NCBI RefSeq assembly: GCF_018141545.1
Contig: NZ_CP064356.1
Coordinates: 2,059,001-2,123,000 of the forward strand
Direction: 5' to 3'
DNA length: 64,000 nucleotides
DNA from: Miltoncostaea oceani
Lineage (GTDB): Bacteria > Actinomycetota > Thermoleophilia > Miltoncostaeales > Miltoncostaeaceae
Within the stretch, counting starts at the first letter, position 1. The number at the start of each line of letters is the position of its first letter. The notes under the pieces are model-generated. The model was not told the origin of the DNA, did no database searches, and worked only from the letters and a program-made list of their open reading frames with translations. Position numbers and translations under genes: made by a program. This document shows, piece after piece, positions 9,210-15,615 of this stretch.

Positions 9210-9527
9210 ATGAGCGACGCAAACCTCGTCCACGAGATCGCCCTCCCCCCCGGGGCGGAGCCGCCGATCCGGATCTACGTCAACGGCGAGGAGTGGACGG
9301 AGGGGACCGACTACCGGGTGGAGGGCGGCCGCGTCCTGTTCGCGCGGACGCTGCGGGCCCAGCCGGCGCTCGGGTTCGGCCGCAAGGTGATGCTCGCCAT
9401 GGGCATCGGCGTCTACGGCGACCTACGGGGCGACACCCTCGACCTGCAGTACCAGTCGGGAGGGCGGACGCGGATGACGCCCGTCGCCCTCAGGTCGGGA
9501 GCGGCAGGGAGCCCTCCGCCAGCCTGA
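9210..9527 (+). CDS. small hypothetical protein, 105 aa
   Basis: Starts at ATG 9210, 105 residues. The sequence (RIYVNGEEWTEGTDYRVEGG, then VLFARTLRAQPALGFGRKVM and GVYGDLRGDTLDLQYQ) is beta-rich, with a repeated 'DYRV..G.VLFAR' look that resembles the short stretch in phage tail/baseplate or carbohydrate-binding folds, but I cannot name a family. A TAGGGT box about 18 bp upstream of the start could be its -10 element with a very short leader. Its 3' end overlaps the convergent SDR gene by 38 bp. Confidence 0.7.
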   Translation: MSDANLVHEIALPPGAEPPIRIYVNGEEWTEGTDYRVEGGRVLFARTLRAQPALGFGRKVMLAMGIGVYGDLRGDTLDLQYQSGGRTRMTPVALRSGAAGSPPPA

Positions 9528-10383
9528 CCAGCTCCTCGCGCCAGTCCTGGCGCGGGGCCCATCCGTGGTCGGCGAGCCGGCCGGTCCCGATCGCCAGCGA
9601 CGCCGACAGGGCCTGGCTCATCGCGCCGCCCATCGACATGGCCGCCAGGGCGAGCGGGGTGCGGTCGGGGTGCCGGTGGCCCGGCACGCCGCAGATGACC
9701 CCCACCACGTCGGCCTGCGTCGGGATGTCCGCCTCGGCGGCGCTGTACGCCCCGGGGGGCGCGCCGACCGCCGCGACGAGGGCGGCGGCCGCGTCGTCGG
9801 CCCCCAGCATCGCCCACGCGTTCGTCCCCGTTCCCACGATCCGATAACGGCGGATCCGCAGGCCGACGATCAGATCCCGCATCAGGCCGCCGGGACCGTG
9901 GACCCACGGGACCCGCACCACCCGCAGGTCGGCGCCGGCGAGGGCCTCCTCCGTCGCGGCGGCCGCCCGCGCGAGCGCGATCTCGCCGACGACCGGCGCG
10001 TCGTCCACCGCGGGCTCGGCGCGGCTGCCGTGGACGAGCCCCGTCGAGAGCATCACGACGGGGCGGTCGCCCGCCACCTCGTGCAGCGCGCGGGCGCCGG
10101 CGGCGGCGGCCCGGCCACGACGGCGCGCCGCACCGCGCCGCAGGGGCGGCGTGGTGCGCGGCTGGGCGAGGTGGAAGACGACGTCCGCCCCCTCCGCCTC
10201 GCGCCGCCACTGGCCGATGTTCGCCAGGTCGGTGTGGAGGGGCTCGGCCCCCATCTCACGCAGGGCCCGCTCCGCGTCGTACGTGCGGGCGGTGGCGAGC
10301 ACGCGCACGCCCTCCGCCCGCAGCCGGGCGACGAGGGCACCGCCGACGAGGCCGGTCGCCCCGGTGACCAGGGCGACGTCGAT
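9490..10383 (-). CDS. NAD(P)-dependent epimerase/dehydratase (extended SDR family), apparent ATC start
   Basis: Rossmann-fold protein of about 297 residues. The nucleotide-binding motif VALVTGATGLVGGALVARL begins only two codons after an ATC at 10383 (ATC GAC GTC GCC CTG GTC). The first standard start in frame, GTG at 10308, would delete this motif, and there is no ATG/GTG/TTG between it and the upstream end of the frame. So either the gene starts at ATC, or a base is wrong. Later parts include VVMLSTGLVHGSR and VRVPWVHGPGG. The usual YxxxK pair is not obvious, so it may be a non-catalytic or NmrA-like member. It is the third gene of the riboswitch operon, 10 bp after the sulfur carrier gene. 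Confidence 0.7.
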   Translation of the reverse strand: MDVALVTGATGLVGGALVARLRAEGVRVLATARTYDAERALREMGAEPLHTDLANIGQWRREAEGADVVFHLAQPRTTPPLRRGAARRRGRAAAAGARALHEVAGDRPVVMLSTGLVHGSRAEPAVDDAPVVGEIALARAAAATEEALAGADLRVVRVPWVHGPGGLMRDLIVGLRIRRYRIVGTGTNAWAMLGADDAAAALVAAVGAPPGAYSAAEADIPTQADVVGVICGVPGHRHPDRTPLALAAMSMGGAMSQALSASLAIGTGRLADHGWAPRQDWREELVRLAEGSLPLPT

Positions 10384-10393
10384 GCGCCCCAGC

Positions 10394-10666
10394 TCAGCCC
10401 CCCGCCACGGCCGGGAGGATGGTGACCTCCTGGCCGTCGCCGACGGCGGTCTCGATGCCGTCGCCGAAGCGGACGTCCTCGCCGGCGACGAAGACGTTGA
10501 CGAACCGGCGCAGGGAGCCGTTCTCCATGATCCGGTCGCGGAAGCCGGCGTGCTGGGCCTCGAGCTGGTCGATCAGCTCGCGCACGGTCCCGGGGGTGCA
10601 CTCCACCGCCGACGACCCGCCGACGACGGGGCGCAGCGGGGCCGGGATGCGGACGGTCACGGGCAT
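10394..10666 (-). CDS. cysO: CysO-like MoaD/ThiS-family sulfur carrier protein
   Basis: A 90-residue beta-grasp protein that ends in Gly-Gly (AVAGG), the tail that is adenylated and turned into a thiocarboxylate in MoaD, ThiS and CysO. It matches mycobacterial CysO as I remember it: start VTVRIPAPLRPVVGG, middle LRRFVNVFVAGEDVRFGDG, end QEVTILPAVAGG. CysO gives its sulfur to a PLP enzyme (CysM) acting on O-phosphoserine. Here the neighbour upstream by 25 bp is a threonine synthase-type PLP enzyme instead, and no Mec-type metallopeptidase or CysM is in the window. The start is ATG 10666. Whether it makes cysteine, homocysteine or serves another partner is inferred from context. Confidence 0.85.
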   Translation of the reverse strand: MPVTVRIPAPLRPVVGGSSAVECTPGTVRELIDQLEAQHAGFRDRIMENGSLRRFVNVFVAGEDVRFGDGIETAVGDGQEVTILPAVAGG

Positions 10667-10691
10667 GTGGTCTCCTCGCGGACGGGAACGG

Positions 10692-11951
10692 TCAGGCGAT
10701 CAGGCGGGCGGGCTCGCCGATCGCGGCCTCGAAGCTCGCGACGGTGGGCGCGATGGGGTGGCGCACGACACGGGACGCGACGGCGTCGAGCGTCTTCAGG
10801 CCGTCGCCGGTGATGTAGACGACGACGCGCTCGTCGGGGTCGATCTCCCCGGCCGCGGCCAGCTTGGCGAGGACGGCGGTGGTCACCCCGCCGGCGGTCT
10901 CGGTGAAGATGCCGGTGGTCCGGGCGAGCAGCTCGATGCCCTGGAGGATCTCCTCCTCGGTGACCGACGAGATCGACCCGCCGGTCCGGCGGGCGACGTC
11001 GAGCGCGAAGACGCCGTCGGCGGGGTTGCCGATGGCGAGGCTCTTGGCGATCGTGTCGGGCCGGACGGGCGACACGAAGTCGAGGTCCTTCTCCCAGGCG
11101 GTCGCGACGGGGCCGCAGCCGGCGGACTGGGCGCCGTTCATGACGGGCAGGCGGCCGGTGTCCTCCACCAGGCCCGTCTCGATCAGGTCGCGGAACCCGC
11201 GGTTGACCTTGGTGTAGAGCGAGCCGGAGGCGATCGGGACGATGCACCGGTCGGGGAGCCGCCACCCGAGCTGCTCGGCGACCTCGTAGGCGAGCGTCTT
11301 CGAGCCCTCGCTGTAGTACGGGCGGACGTTCACGTTGACGAACGCCCAGGGGCGGTCGCTCGCGATCTCCATGCAGAGGCGGTTGACGTCGTCGTAGTTC
11401 CCGTCGACCGCGAGGAGGGTGGTGCCGTAGATCGCCGTCGCGACGATCTTCTGCTCCTCCAGGTCGGCCGGCACGAAGACGTAGCTCTCGAGGCCGTGGG
11501 CCGAGGCGTGGGCAGCGACGGAGTTCGCGAGGTTGCCGGTCGACGCGCACGCGACGACCTCGAACCCGAGCTGCTTCGCCTTCTCCAGCGCGACCGAGAC
11601 GACGCGGTCCTTGAAGCTGTGCGTCGGGTTGGCGGTGTCGTTCTTGACCCACACGTCGCGCAGGCCGAGCGCGGCGGCGAGGCGGGGGGCGCGCACCAGC
11701 GGGGTCATCCCGCTGGGGAGGCCGGCGGTCGGGTCGTCCGGCGAGCACGGCAGGAAGTCGCGGTACCGCCACAACGACGGGGGCCCCGCGGCGATGCTCT
11801 CGCGGGTGACGCGCGCCGCGATCCGCTCCATGTCGTAGACCACCTCGAGCGGTCCGAAGCAGTACTCGCAGACGTAGGCGGCCGTCAGCTCGCCCGTGCG
11901 CTCGCACTCCTTACATCGGAGCGCCGTCGCCGCCGTCCCGTGATCCGTCAC
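10692..11951 (-). CDS. thrC: threonine synthase (PLP-dependent), SAM-riboswitch controlled
   Basis: A 419-residue fold-type II PLP enzyme. The start is GTG 11951, with GGGAGGA upstream and downstream of the riboswitch; a longer frame reaching 12041 would lie inside the aptamer. The N-terminus has a zinc ribbon (C13, C16, C28, C31 in LRCKECERTG and YVCEYCFGP) as in archaeal-type threonine synthases. The PLP lysine is K114 in NPTHSFKDR, and the phosphate-binding region follows (ACASTGNLANSVAAHA). The family converts O-phosphohomoserine to threonine. A SAM riboswitch on this gene and a sulfur carrier 25 bp downstream suggest that the sulfur amino-acid branch at phosphohomoserine is being controlled, or that this enzyme makes homocysteine. 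Confidence 0.85.
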   Translation of the reverse strand: MTDHGTAATALRCKECERTGELTAAYVCEYCFGPLEVVYDMERIAARVTRESIAAGPPSLWRYRDFLPCSPDDPTAGLPSGMTPLVRAPRLAAALGLRDVWVKNDTANPTHSFKDRVVSVALEKAKQLGFEVVACASTGNLANSVAAHASAHGLESYVFVPADLEEQKIVATAIYGTTLLAVDGNYDDVNRLCMEIASDRPWAFVNVNVRPYYSEGSKTLAYEVAEQLGWRLPDRCIVPIASGSLYTKVNRGFRDLIETGLVEDTGRLPVMNGAQSAGCGPVATAWEKDLDFVSPVRPDTIAKSLAIGNPADGVFALDVARRTGGSISSVTEEEILQGIELLARTTGIFTETAGGVTTAVLAKLAAAGEIDPDERVVVYITGDGLKTLDAVASRVVRHPIAPTVASFEAAIGEPARLIA

Positions 11952-11978
11952 CGGTCCTCCCGATCTCCGAACGCCATG

Positions 11979-12009
11979 AAAAAGCCCCTCCGCCGGGAGG
12001 GCGAGGGGC
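11979..12009 (-). terminator. intrinsic terminator of the SAM riboswitch
   Basis: On the minus strand, GCCCCTC (12009-12003) pairs with GAGGGGC (11990-11984), followed directly by TTTTT (11983-11979). This is a strong factor-independent terminator between the aptamer and the thrC start, and forms the expression platform: SAM binding would favour it and switch the operon off. Confidence 0.85.
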
Positions 12010-12021
12010 GACGGGTGCTCA

Positions 12022-12138
12022 GACCGATCGGACTCTCGCATCTCCCAGGTTCACACCTGGTGGAATTGGCACCTGGCGCTCTTGCGCTGGTTGCCGCGGT
12101 TTCACAGGGCCAGTCCCTCCACCGCTCTCGATGCGGTC
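12022..12138 (-). promoter_or_regulatory. SAM-I (S-box) riboswitch aptamer
   Basis: Read on the minus strand, the segment carries the S-box consensus blocks in order: ATCGAGAGCGGTGGAGGGA, CTGGCCCTGTGAAACC, GCGGCAACC, then GGTGCCAATTCC, and the closing GATGCGAGAG. The P1 stem forms between GACCG (12138-12134) and CGGTC (12026-12022) with the adjoining ATCG/CGAT pairs. The conserved kink-turn and SAM-binding core residues are all present. It lies 71 bp upstream of the thrC GTG and is followed by a terminator, so it should repress the thrC-cysO-SDR operon when SAM is abundant. Confidence 0.95.
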
Positions 12139-12167
12139 GGGATAATAGCGACGCCCCGCAACGGACG

Positions 12168-12503
12168 TCAATCCGGTGGACGCCAGTCGGCGAGGCGGCC
12201 CTCGGCCACCCGCCGCGACAGCTCGAGCTCCAGGGCGGGGACCTCGCGGAGCGCCTCGACGAGCCGCCGCTCCCTCCACTCGCGGAAGTGGTCGGGACCG
12301 ACCCCGAGACCCTCCGCGATGCGGGCCATCAGGTCGTCGCCGGGGACGCCCCGGACGCCGCTCGCGTGCCCGTGGAGGTTGCCCACCGGCACGAGGGTCC
12401 GGCTCTCGAGGTCGCGGAAGCTCATGCCCCGGGCCTCGAGCGCGGCACGGAGGGCGGCGCCGAACGGCGCGGACGACCACGGCAGCGCGGGCGGGGCGCT
12501 CAC
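12168..12503 (-). CDS. small helix-turn-helix (XRE-like) protein
   Basis: A 111-residue protein starting at ATG 12503. Residues 14-65 fit an XRE-type DNA-binding domain: FGAALRAALEARGMSFRDLE, a recognition-helix stretch NLHGHASGVRGVPGDDLM, and ARIAEGLGVGPDHFREW, which resembles the 'lakIAeaLgvspdyf' end of the family. The C-terminal 45 residues are charged helix (RRLVEALREVPALELELSR) and may form the dimer interface. It lies just upstream of the SAM riboswitch on the same strand, separated by 29 bp, and could be transcribed through it, but I see no direct regulatory link. Confidence 0.7.
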   Translation of the reverse strand: MSAPPALPWSSAPFGAALRAALEARGMSFRDLESRTLVPVGNLHGHASGVRGVPGDDLMARIAEGLGVGPDHFREWRERRLVEALREVPALELELSRRVAEGRLADWRPPD

Positions 12504-12578
12504 GCGGCGAGCCTAGACCACCGGCGTGACGATGTGACGGGCGCGGGCCGAGGCGGCCGTTACGATGCCCGGAGCGCG

Positions 12579-13217
12579 ATGACCGACACCCCTCCCCCCG
12601 CCGATCAGCCCGCCGAGCACCCCGTGCCGGCCGAGGCCCCGACGGCCGCGGAGGCGACGCCCCCCGTCGCACGGCGGCGGTGGATGCCGCGCCGCCGGGC
12701 GGACGCGCCGGCGGACGCCCCCGCCGAGGCGGCGCCGCCCGCCGCCACGCCCCCTCCCACCGCCCCGCCGTCCGGGGACGCATCCGACGACGCGCCGGTC
12801 GTCGACGCGACGGGCGACGTCCCCCTGCGCGGCGCCGCCCCCCGCCGCCTCCGCCGCGAGCGCCGGCGCCTGATCACCCGGCGCGAGGAGGCGGTCTACC
12901 ACCTCGGCGGACTCGCCTTCGAGCTCTACCGCCGCGACATGCTCGGCGAGGACGTCATGCGGCGGCGCGCGGGCGAGGTCGCCGAGATCGACGACACCGT
13001 CCGCGACATCGACGTGCGCCTCGGCGAGCTCGACCGCGAGCGCCGCGACCGGCGGCGGGTCGCCGAGCCCGACCCCGCCGCCGGGTGCTGCCTCACGTGC
13101 CGCACGCCGTTCCGCGCCGAGGCCCGCTTCTGCTGGCAGTGCGGCACCCAGGTGGTCCCGCCGTCGATGGGCGACGAGCAGGTCACCGCCGTCATCAGCG
13201 TCCGGCCGCCCGCGTGA
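12579..13217 (+). CDS. zinc-ribbon protein with disordered N-terminus
   Basis: 212 residues from ATG 12579. Residues 1-85 are Pro/Ala/Asp-rich and probably disordered. Residues 88-160 are charged helix, likely coiled coil (RRLRRERRRLITRREEAVYH ... AEIDDTVRDIDVRLGELDRE). The C-terminal zinc ribbon has C171, C174, C185 and C188 (CLTCRTPF...FCWQCGTQV). A TACGAT box 10-15 bp upstream could be the -10 element. It is the first gene of a tight three-gene operon (GTGA and ATGA overlaps) with the next two genes. Its function is unknown; the pairing of two zinc-ribbon proteins suggests a shared partner. Confidence 0.75.
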   Translation: MTDTPPPADQPAEHPVPAEAPTAAEATPPVARRRWMPRRRADAPADAPAEAAPPAATPPPTAPPSGDASDDAPVVDATGDVPLRGAAPRRLRRERRRLITRREEAVYHLGGLAFELYRRDMLGEDVMRRRAGEVAEIDDTVRDIDVRLGELDRERRDRRRVAEPDPAAGCCLTCRTPFRAEARFCWQCGTQVVPPSMGDEQVTAVISVRPPA

Positions 13218-14071
13218 GCGACCGCCCCACCGGCTGGGAGGGGGCCGACCGCTGGTTCGCGGGCGGCGCGACCCCGCCGCCGGAGGGCCCGCCCCCCGAG
13301 GACGGGACGCCCCCCGCCCCCGAGCCGGTCTGCGACGTCTGCGGCGCCCGGCTCGAGGCCGACCAGACCTACTGCCTCGAGTGCGGCTCCCCCACCCCCC
13401 TCGCGCCGCGCCTGCGGCGCGGCGGTCGGAACCTGGCGGTGCTGGCGGGCGCGGTCGCGATCCTCGGCCTCGGCGCGGGCGCGCTGGCCTACGCGGTGGT
13501 GGACGACGACGACGGCGGCGGGACCACCGCGACGGTCTCCACCGCCGGCACGGGGCCGTTCGTGCCGCTGCCCCCCGAAACCGCGGCGACCACGGGGCCG
13601 CTGCCGCCCGACACGTCGTTCACGACGCCGACGGCGCCGGTCCTGACGGTGCCGACCGGGCCCTCGACCGGCTTCGACACGGTCACCGGACCCGGGACCG
13701 TCACCGCACCGCCCGCCGTCACGGACCCGCCGACCTCGATCCCCGACCCGGGCACCACCACCGTCGAGGCGCCCGAGCCCGTGGACCCCGACCCGGACAC
13801 CGGGTCGGGCGACTGGCCCGCGGGCGCGACGGCATGGACGGCGATCCTGTCGTCGGTGCGCGACGAGGCGGACGCCCGGGCCGCGAAGACGCGGGTCTCC
13901 GGGGCCGGCGAGCCGGCGGGGGTCCTGTTCTCCTCGGACTTCGCCGACCTGCGTCCGGGGTACTGGGTGCTCTTCTCGGGCAGGTACTCGGATCGGGGCG
14001 ACGCGATCGCCCAGGCGACGAGGATGCGCCCGGAGTTCCCGGGCGCCTACGCACGGAGGCTGAGCGGATGA
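13214..14071 (+). CDS. zinc-ribbon, single-pass membrane protein with SPOR-like C-terminus
   Basis: 285 residues starting at the GTG of a GTGA overlap. A short cytoplasmic N-terminus holds a zinc ribbon (C40, C43, C54, C57), then a transmembrane helix near residues 75-97 (LAVLAGAVAILGLGAGALAY). A Thr/Pro-rich linker spans roughly 105-200, and the C-terminal 75 residues (WTAILSSVRDEADA ... GYWVLFSGRYSDRGDAIAQA) look like a SPOR domain, which binds denuded peptidoglycan in other bacteria. So it probably links a cytoplasmic zinc-ribbon module to the cell wall. The organisation zinc ribbon-TM-SPOR is unusual. It overlaps the downstream SDR by ATGA. Confidence 0.75.
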   Translation: MSDRPTGWEGADRWFAGGATPPPEGPPPEDGTPPAPEPVCDVCGARLEADQTYCLECGSPTPLAPRLRRGGRNLAVLAGAVAILGLGAGALAYAVVDDDDGGGTTATVSTAGTGPFVPLPPETAATTGPLPPDTSFTTPTAPVLTVPTGPSTGFDTVTGPGTVTAPPAVTDPPTSIPDPGTTTVEAPEPVDPDPDTGSGDWPAGATAWTAILSSVRDEADARAAKTRVSGAGEPAGVLFSSDFADLRPGYWVLFSGRYSDRGDAIAQATRMRPEFPGAYARRLSG

Positions 14072-14760
14072 GCGACGACCGGGTGGTCCTGATCACGGGC
14101 GCGTCGAGCGGCATCGGGGCCGCCACGGCCCGGCGCGCGGCGGCGGGCGGCGACCGCGTCGTGCTCGCGGCGCGCTCCACGGAGAAGCTGGCGGAGCTGG
14201 CGGCGGAGCTCGGGGGCCCCGAGCGCGCCCTGGCGGTCACGTGCGACGTGACCGAGTGGGAGGAGCAGCAGGCGCTGGTGGCCGCGGCCCTCGACGCCTT
14301 CGGCCGCATCGACGTGGCCTTCGCGAACGCCGGCTTCGGCGCGTCCCGCGGCTTCCAGGAGGAGACCCCCGGGCACTGGCGTGCGATGGTGCTGACCAAC
14401 GTCTACGCCGCGGCCCTGACGGTGCGCGCGACGATGGACGAGCTGAAGGCGCGCCGCGGCCACCTGCTCCTGACGGGGTCGGTGGCGGGCCGCAAGGTCC
14501 CGCCGGGGTCGCTCTACGGCGCCACGAAGTGGGCGGTCACGGCGATGGCCGAGGCCGCGCGCCAGGAGCTCGACGGCACCGGTGTGCGCGTCACCCTGAT
14601 CTCGCCGGGGACGGTGGAGACGCCCTTCTACGACGAGCCGGTCGGCGGGGAGCAGCTCACCGCCGACGACGTGGCGCGGTCGGTGATGTTCGCCATCGAC
14701 CAGCCGCCCCACATCGACGTCAACGAGATCCTGATCCGCCCGACCGTCCAGGGGTTCTGA
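14068..14760 (+). CDS. short-chain dehydrogenase/reductase (classical SDR)
   Basis: 230 residues from ATG 14068. The classical SDR motifs are complete: cofactor site TGASSGIG (residues 10-17), structural NAG (FANAGFGA), catalytic Ser in LLTGSVAGRK, and Tyr150/Lys154 in SLYGATKWAV. It is therefore likely to be an active NAD(P)-dependent oxidoreductase of an alcohol or ketone; the substrate is not predictable. It is translationally coupled to the SPOR-like gene and its end overlaps the convergent secreted-protein gene by 41 bp. Confidence 0.85.
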   Translation: MSDDRVVLITGASSGIGAATARRAAAGGDRVVLAARSTEKLAELAAELGGPERALAVTCDVTEWEEQQALVAAALDAFGRIDVAFANAGFGASRGFQEETPGHWRAMVLTNVYAAALTVRATMDELKARRGHLLLTGSVAGRKVPPGSLYGATKWAVTAMAEAARQELDGTGVRVTLISPGTVETPFYDEPVGGEQLTADDVARSVMFAIDQPPHIDVNEILIRPTVQGF

Positions 14761-15589
14761 GGACCACCCCGAGGAGGCGCAGCTCGAGCCCCCCGGGGCC
14801 GGGGACGGCCTCGACGCGCAGCACGGCCGCCCGCGTGCGGGGGCGGAGCGGGACGCGCAGGGTGCGCCAGGCCGGCGACGCCCGGAGCGCGGTGGCGCGC
14901 GCACCGGCCCCGGCGCGGACGAGGCCCTCGCCCCGGACGTCGACGAGCAGCGCCCGCGCGCCGGCGGGCGGCCGCAGGACGGGGGCGCGCACGACGAGGG
15001 GCTCGCCGACGACGCGCAGGGTCCGCCGTCCCCGTGCACCGGCGACCTCGGGGGTGCCGCGGTCGACGCGCCACCGTGGCATCGGCGCCGTCACGGGACC
15101 GACCCGGTGCAGCTCCACCGACGTCCCGAGGGCGGGGACGGGGTCGATCACGATCCGCACCTGCGTCCCGGCGACCGCGGCGACGCCGACCGGTTGCGAC
15201 GTGCGCCGCGGTCCGGGTTCGAGGGTCGCGAGCGGGATGTCGGCCCCGCCGGCAACGGGGCGGGCGGCGACGAGGACCAGCCCCTCCCCTCCCGCGGCCC
15301 GCAACGCCACGCGCAGCACCTGCGCGCCGGCGGGGACGGTCAGCGGCGGCGACACGAGGGTGACGTTGCCCGCGATGCGCACCCCGCGCCCGCCGGGCAG
15401 CGGCGCGGGGGCGTCGCGCCCCAGCACGTCCCAGCCGGCGGTCCCGGCGGCGAGGTCCCCGTTCGGCGGCCCCGGCGACAGCTCCCGCGGCGGGACGAGG
15501 AGCAGGCCCCCGGGCACGGCGGCGGGGGCGGCGACGGCGGGGGACGCGGCGAGCGTGAGGACCCCGAGGGCGATGGCGAGCGGGCGGAC
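14720..15589 (-). CDS. secreted hypothetical protein, apparent GTC start
   Basis: About 289 residues with no recognised family. Upstream of the first standard start (GTG 15517) the frame continues as RPLAIALGVLTLAASPAVAA, a textbook signal peptide, and the only plausible initiator ahead of it is a GTC at 15589, five bases after GGGGAG. Using GTG 15517 would cut the signal peptide. The mature part is all-beta, with repeated 'VPAGAQVLRVALRAAGGEGL' style strands, and is probably a jelly-roll/adhesive or carbohydrate-binding fold. It is divergent from hyuA with 26 bp between them. Confidence 0.65.
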   Translation of the reverse strand, partial: VRPLAIALGVLTLAASPAVAAPAAVPGGLLLVPPRELSPGPPNGDLAAGTAGWDVLGRDAPAPLPGGRGVRIAGNVTLVSPPLTVPAGAQVLRVALRAAGGEGLVLVAARPVAGGADIPLATLEPGPRRTSQPVGVAAVAGTQVRIVIDPVPALGTSVELHRVGPVTAPMPRWRVDRGTPEVAGARGRRTLRVVGEPLVVRAPVLRPPAGARALLVDVRGEGLVRAGAGARATALRASPAWRTLRVPLRPRTRAAVLRVEAVPGPGGLELRLLGVVLRTPGRSGGSGSR

Positions 15590-15615
15590 GGGGTCTCCCC
15601 GGTAGAGTCGCGGCG

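Noticed and set aside
11952-12041. Extended N-terminus for threonine synthase starting at 12041
   Set aside because: It would place the start codon in the riboswitch and code through the terminator; the GTG at 11951 has a proper ribosome-binding site and gives the usual N-terminus.
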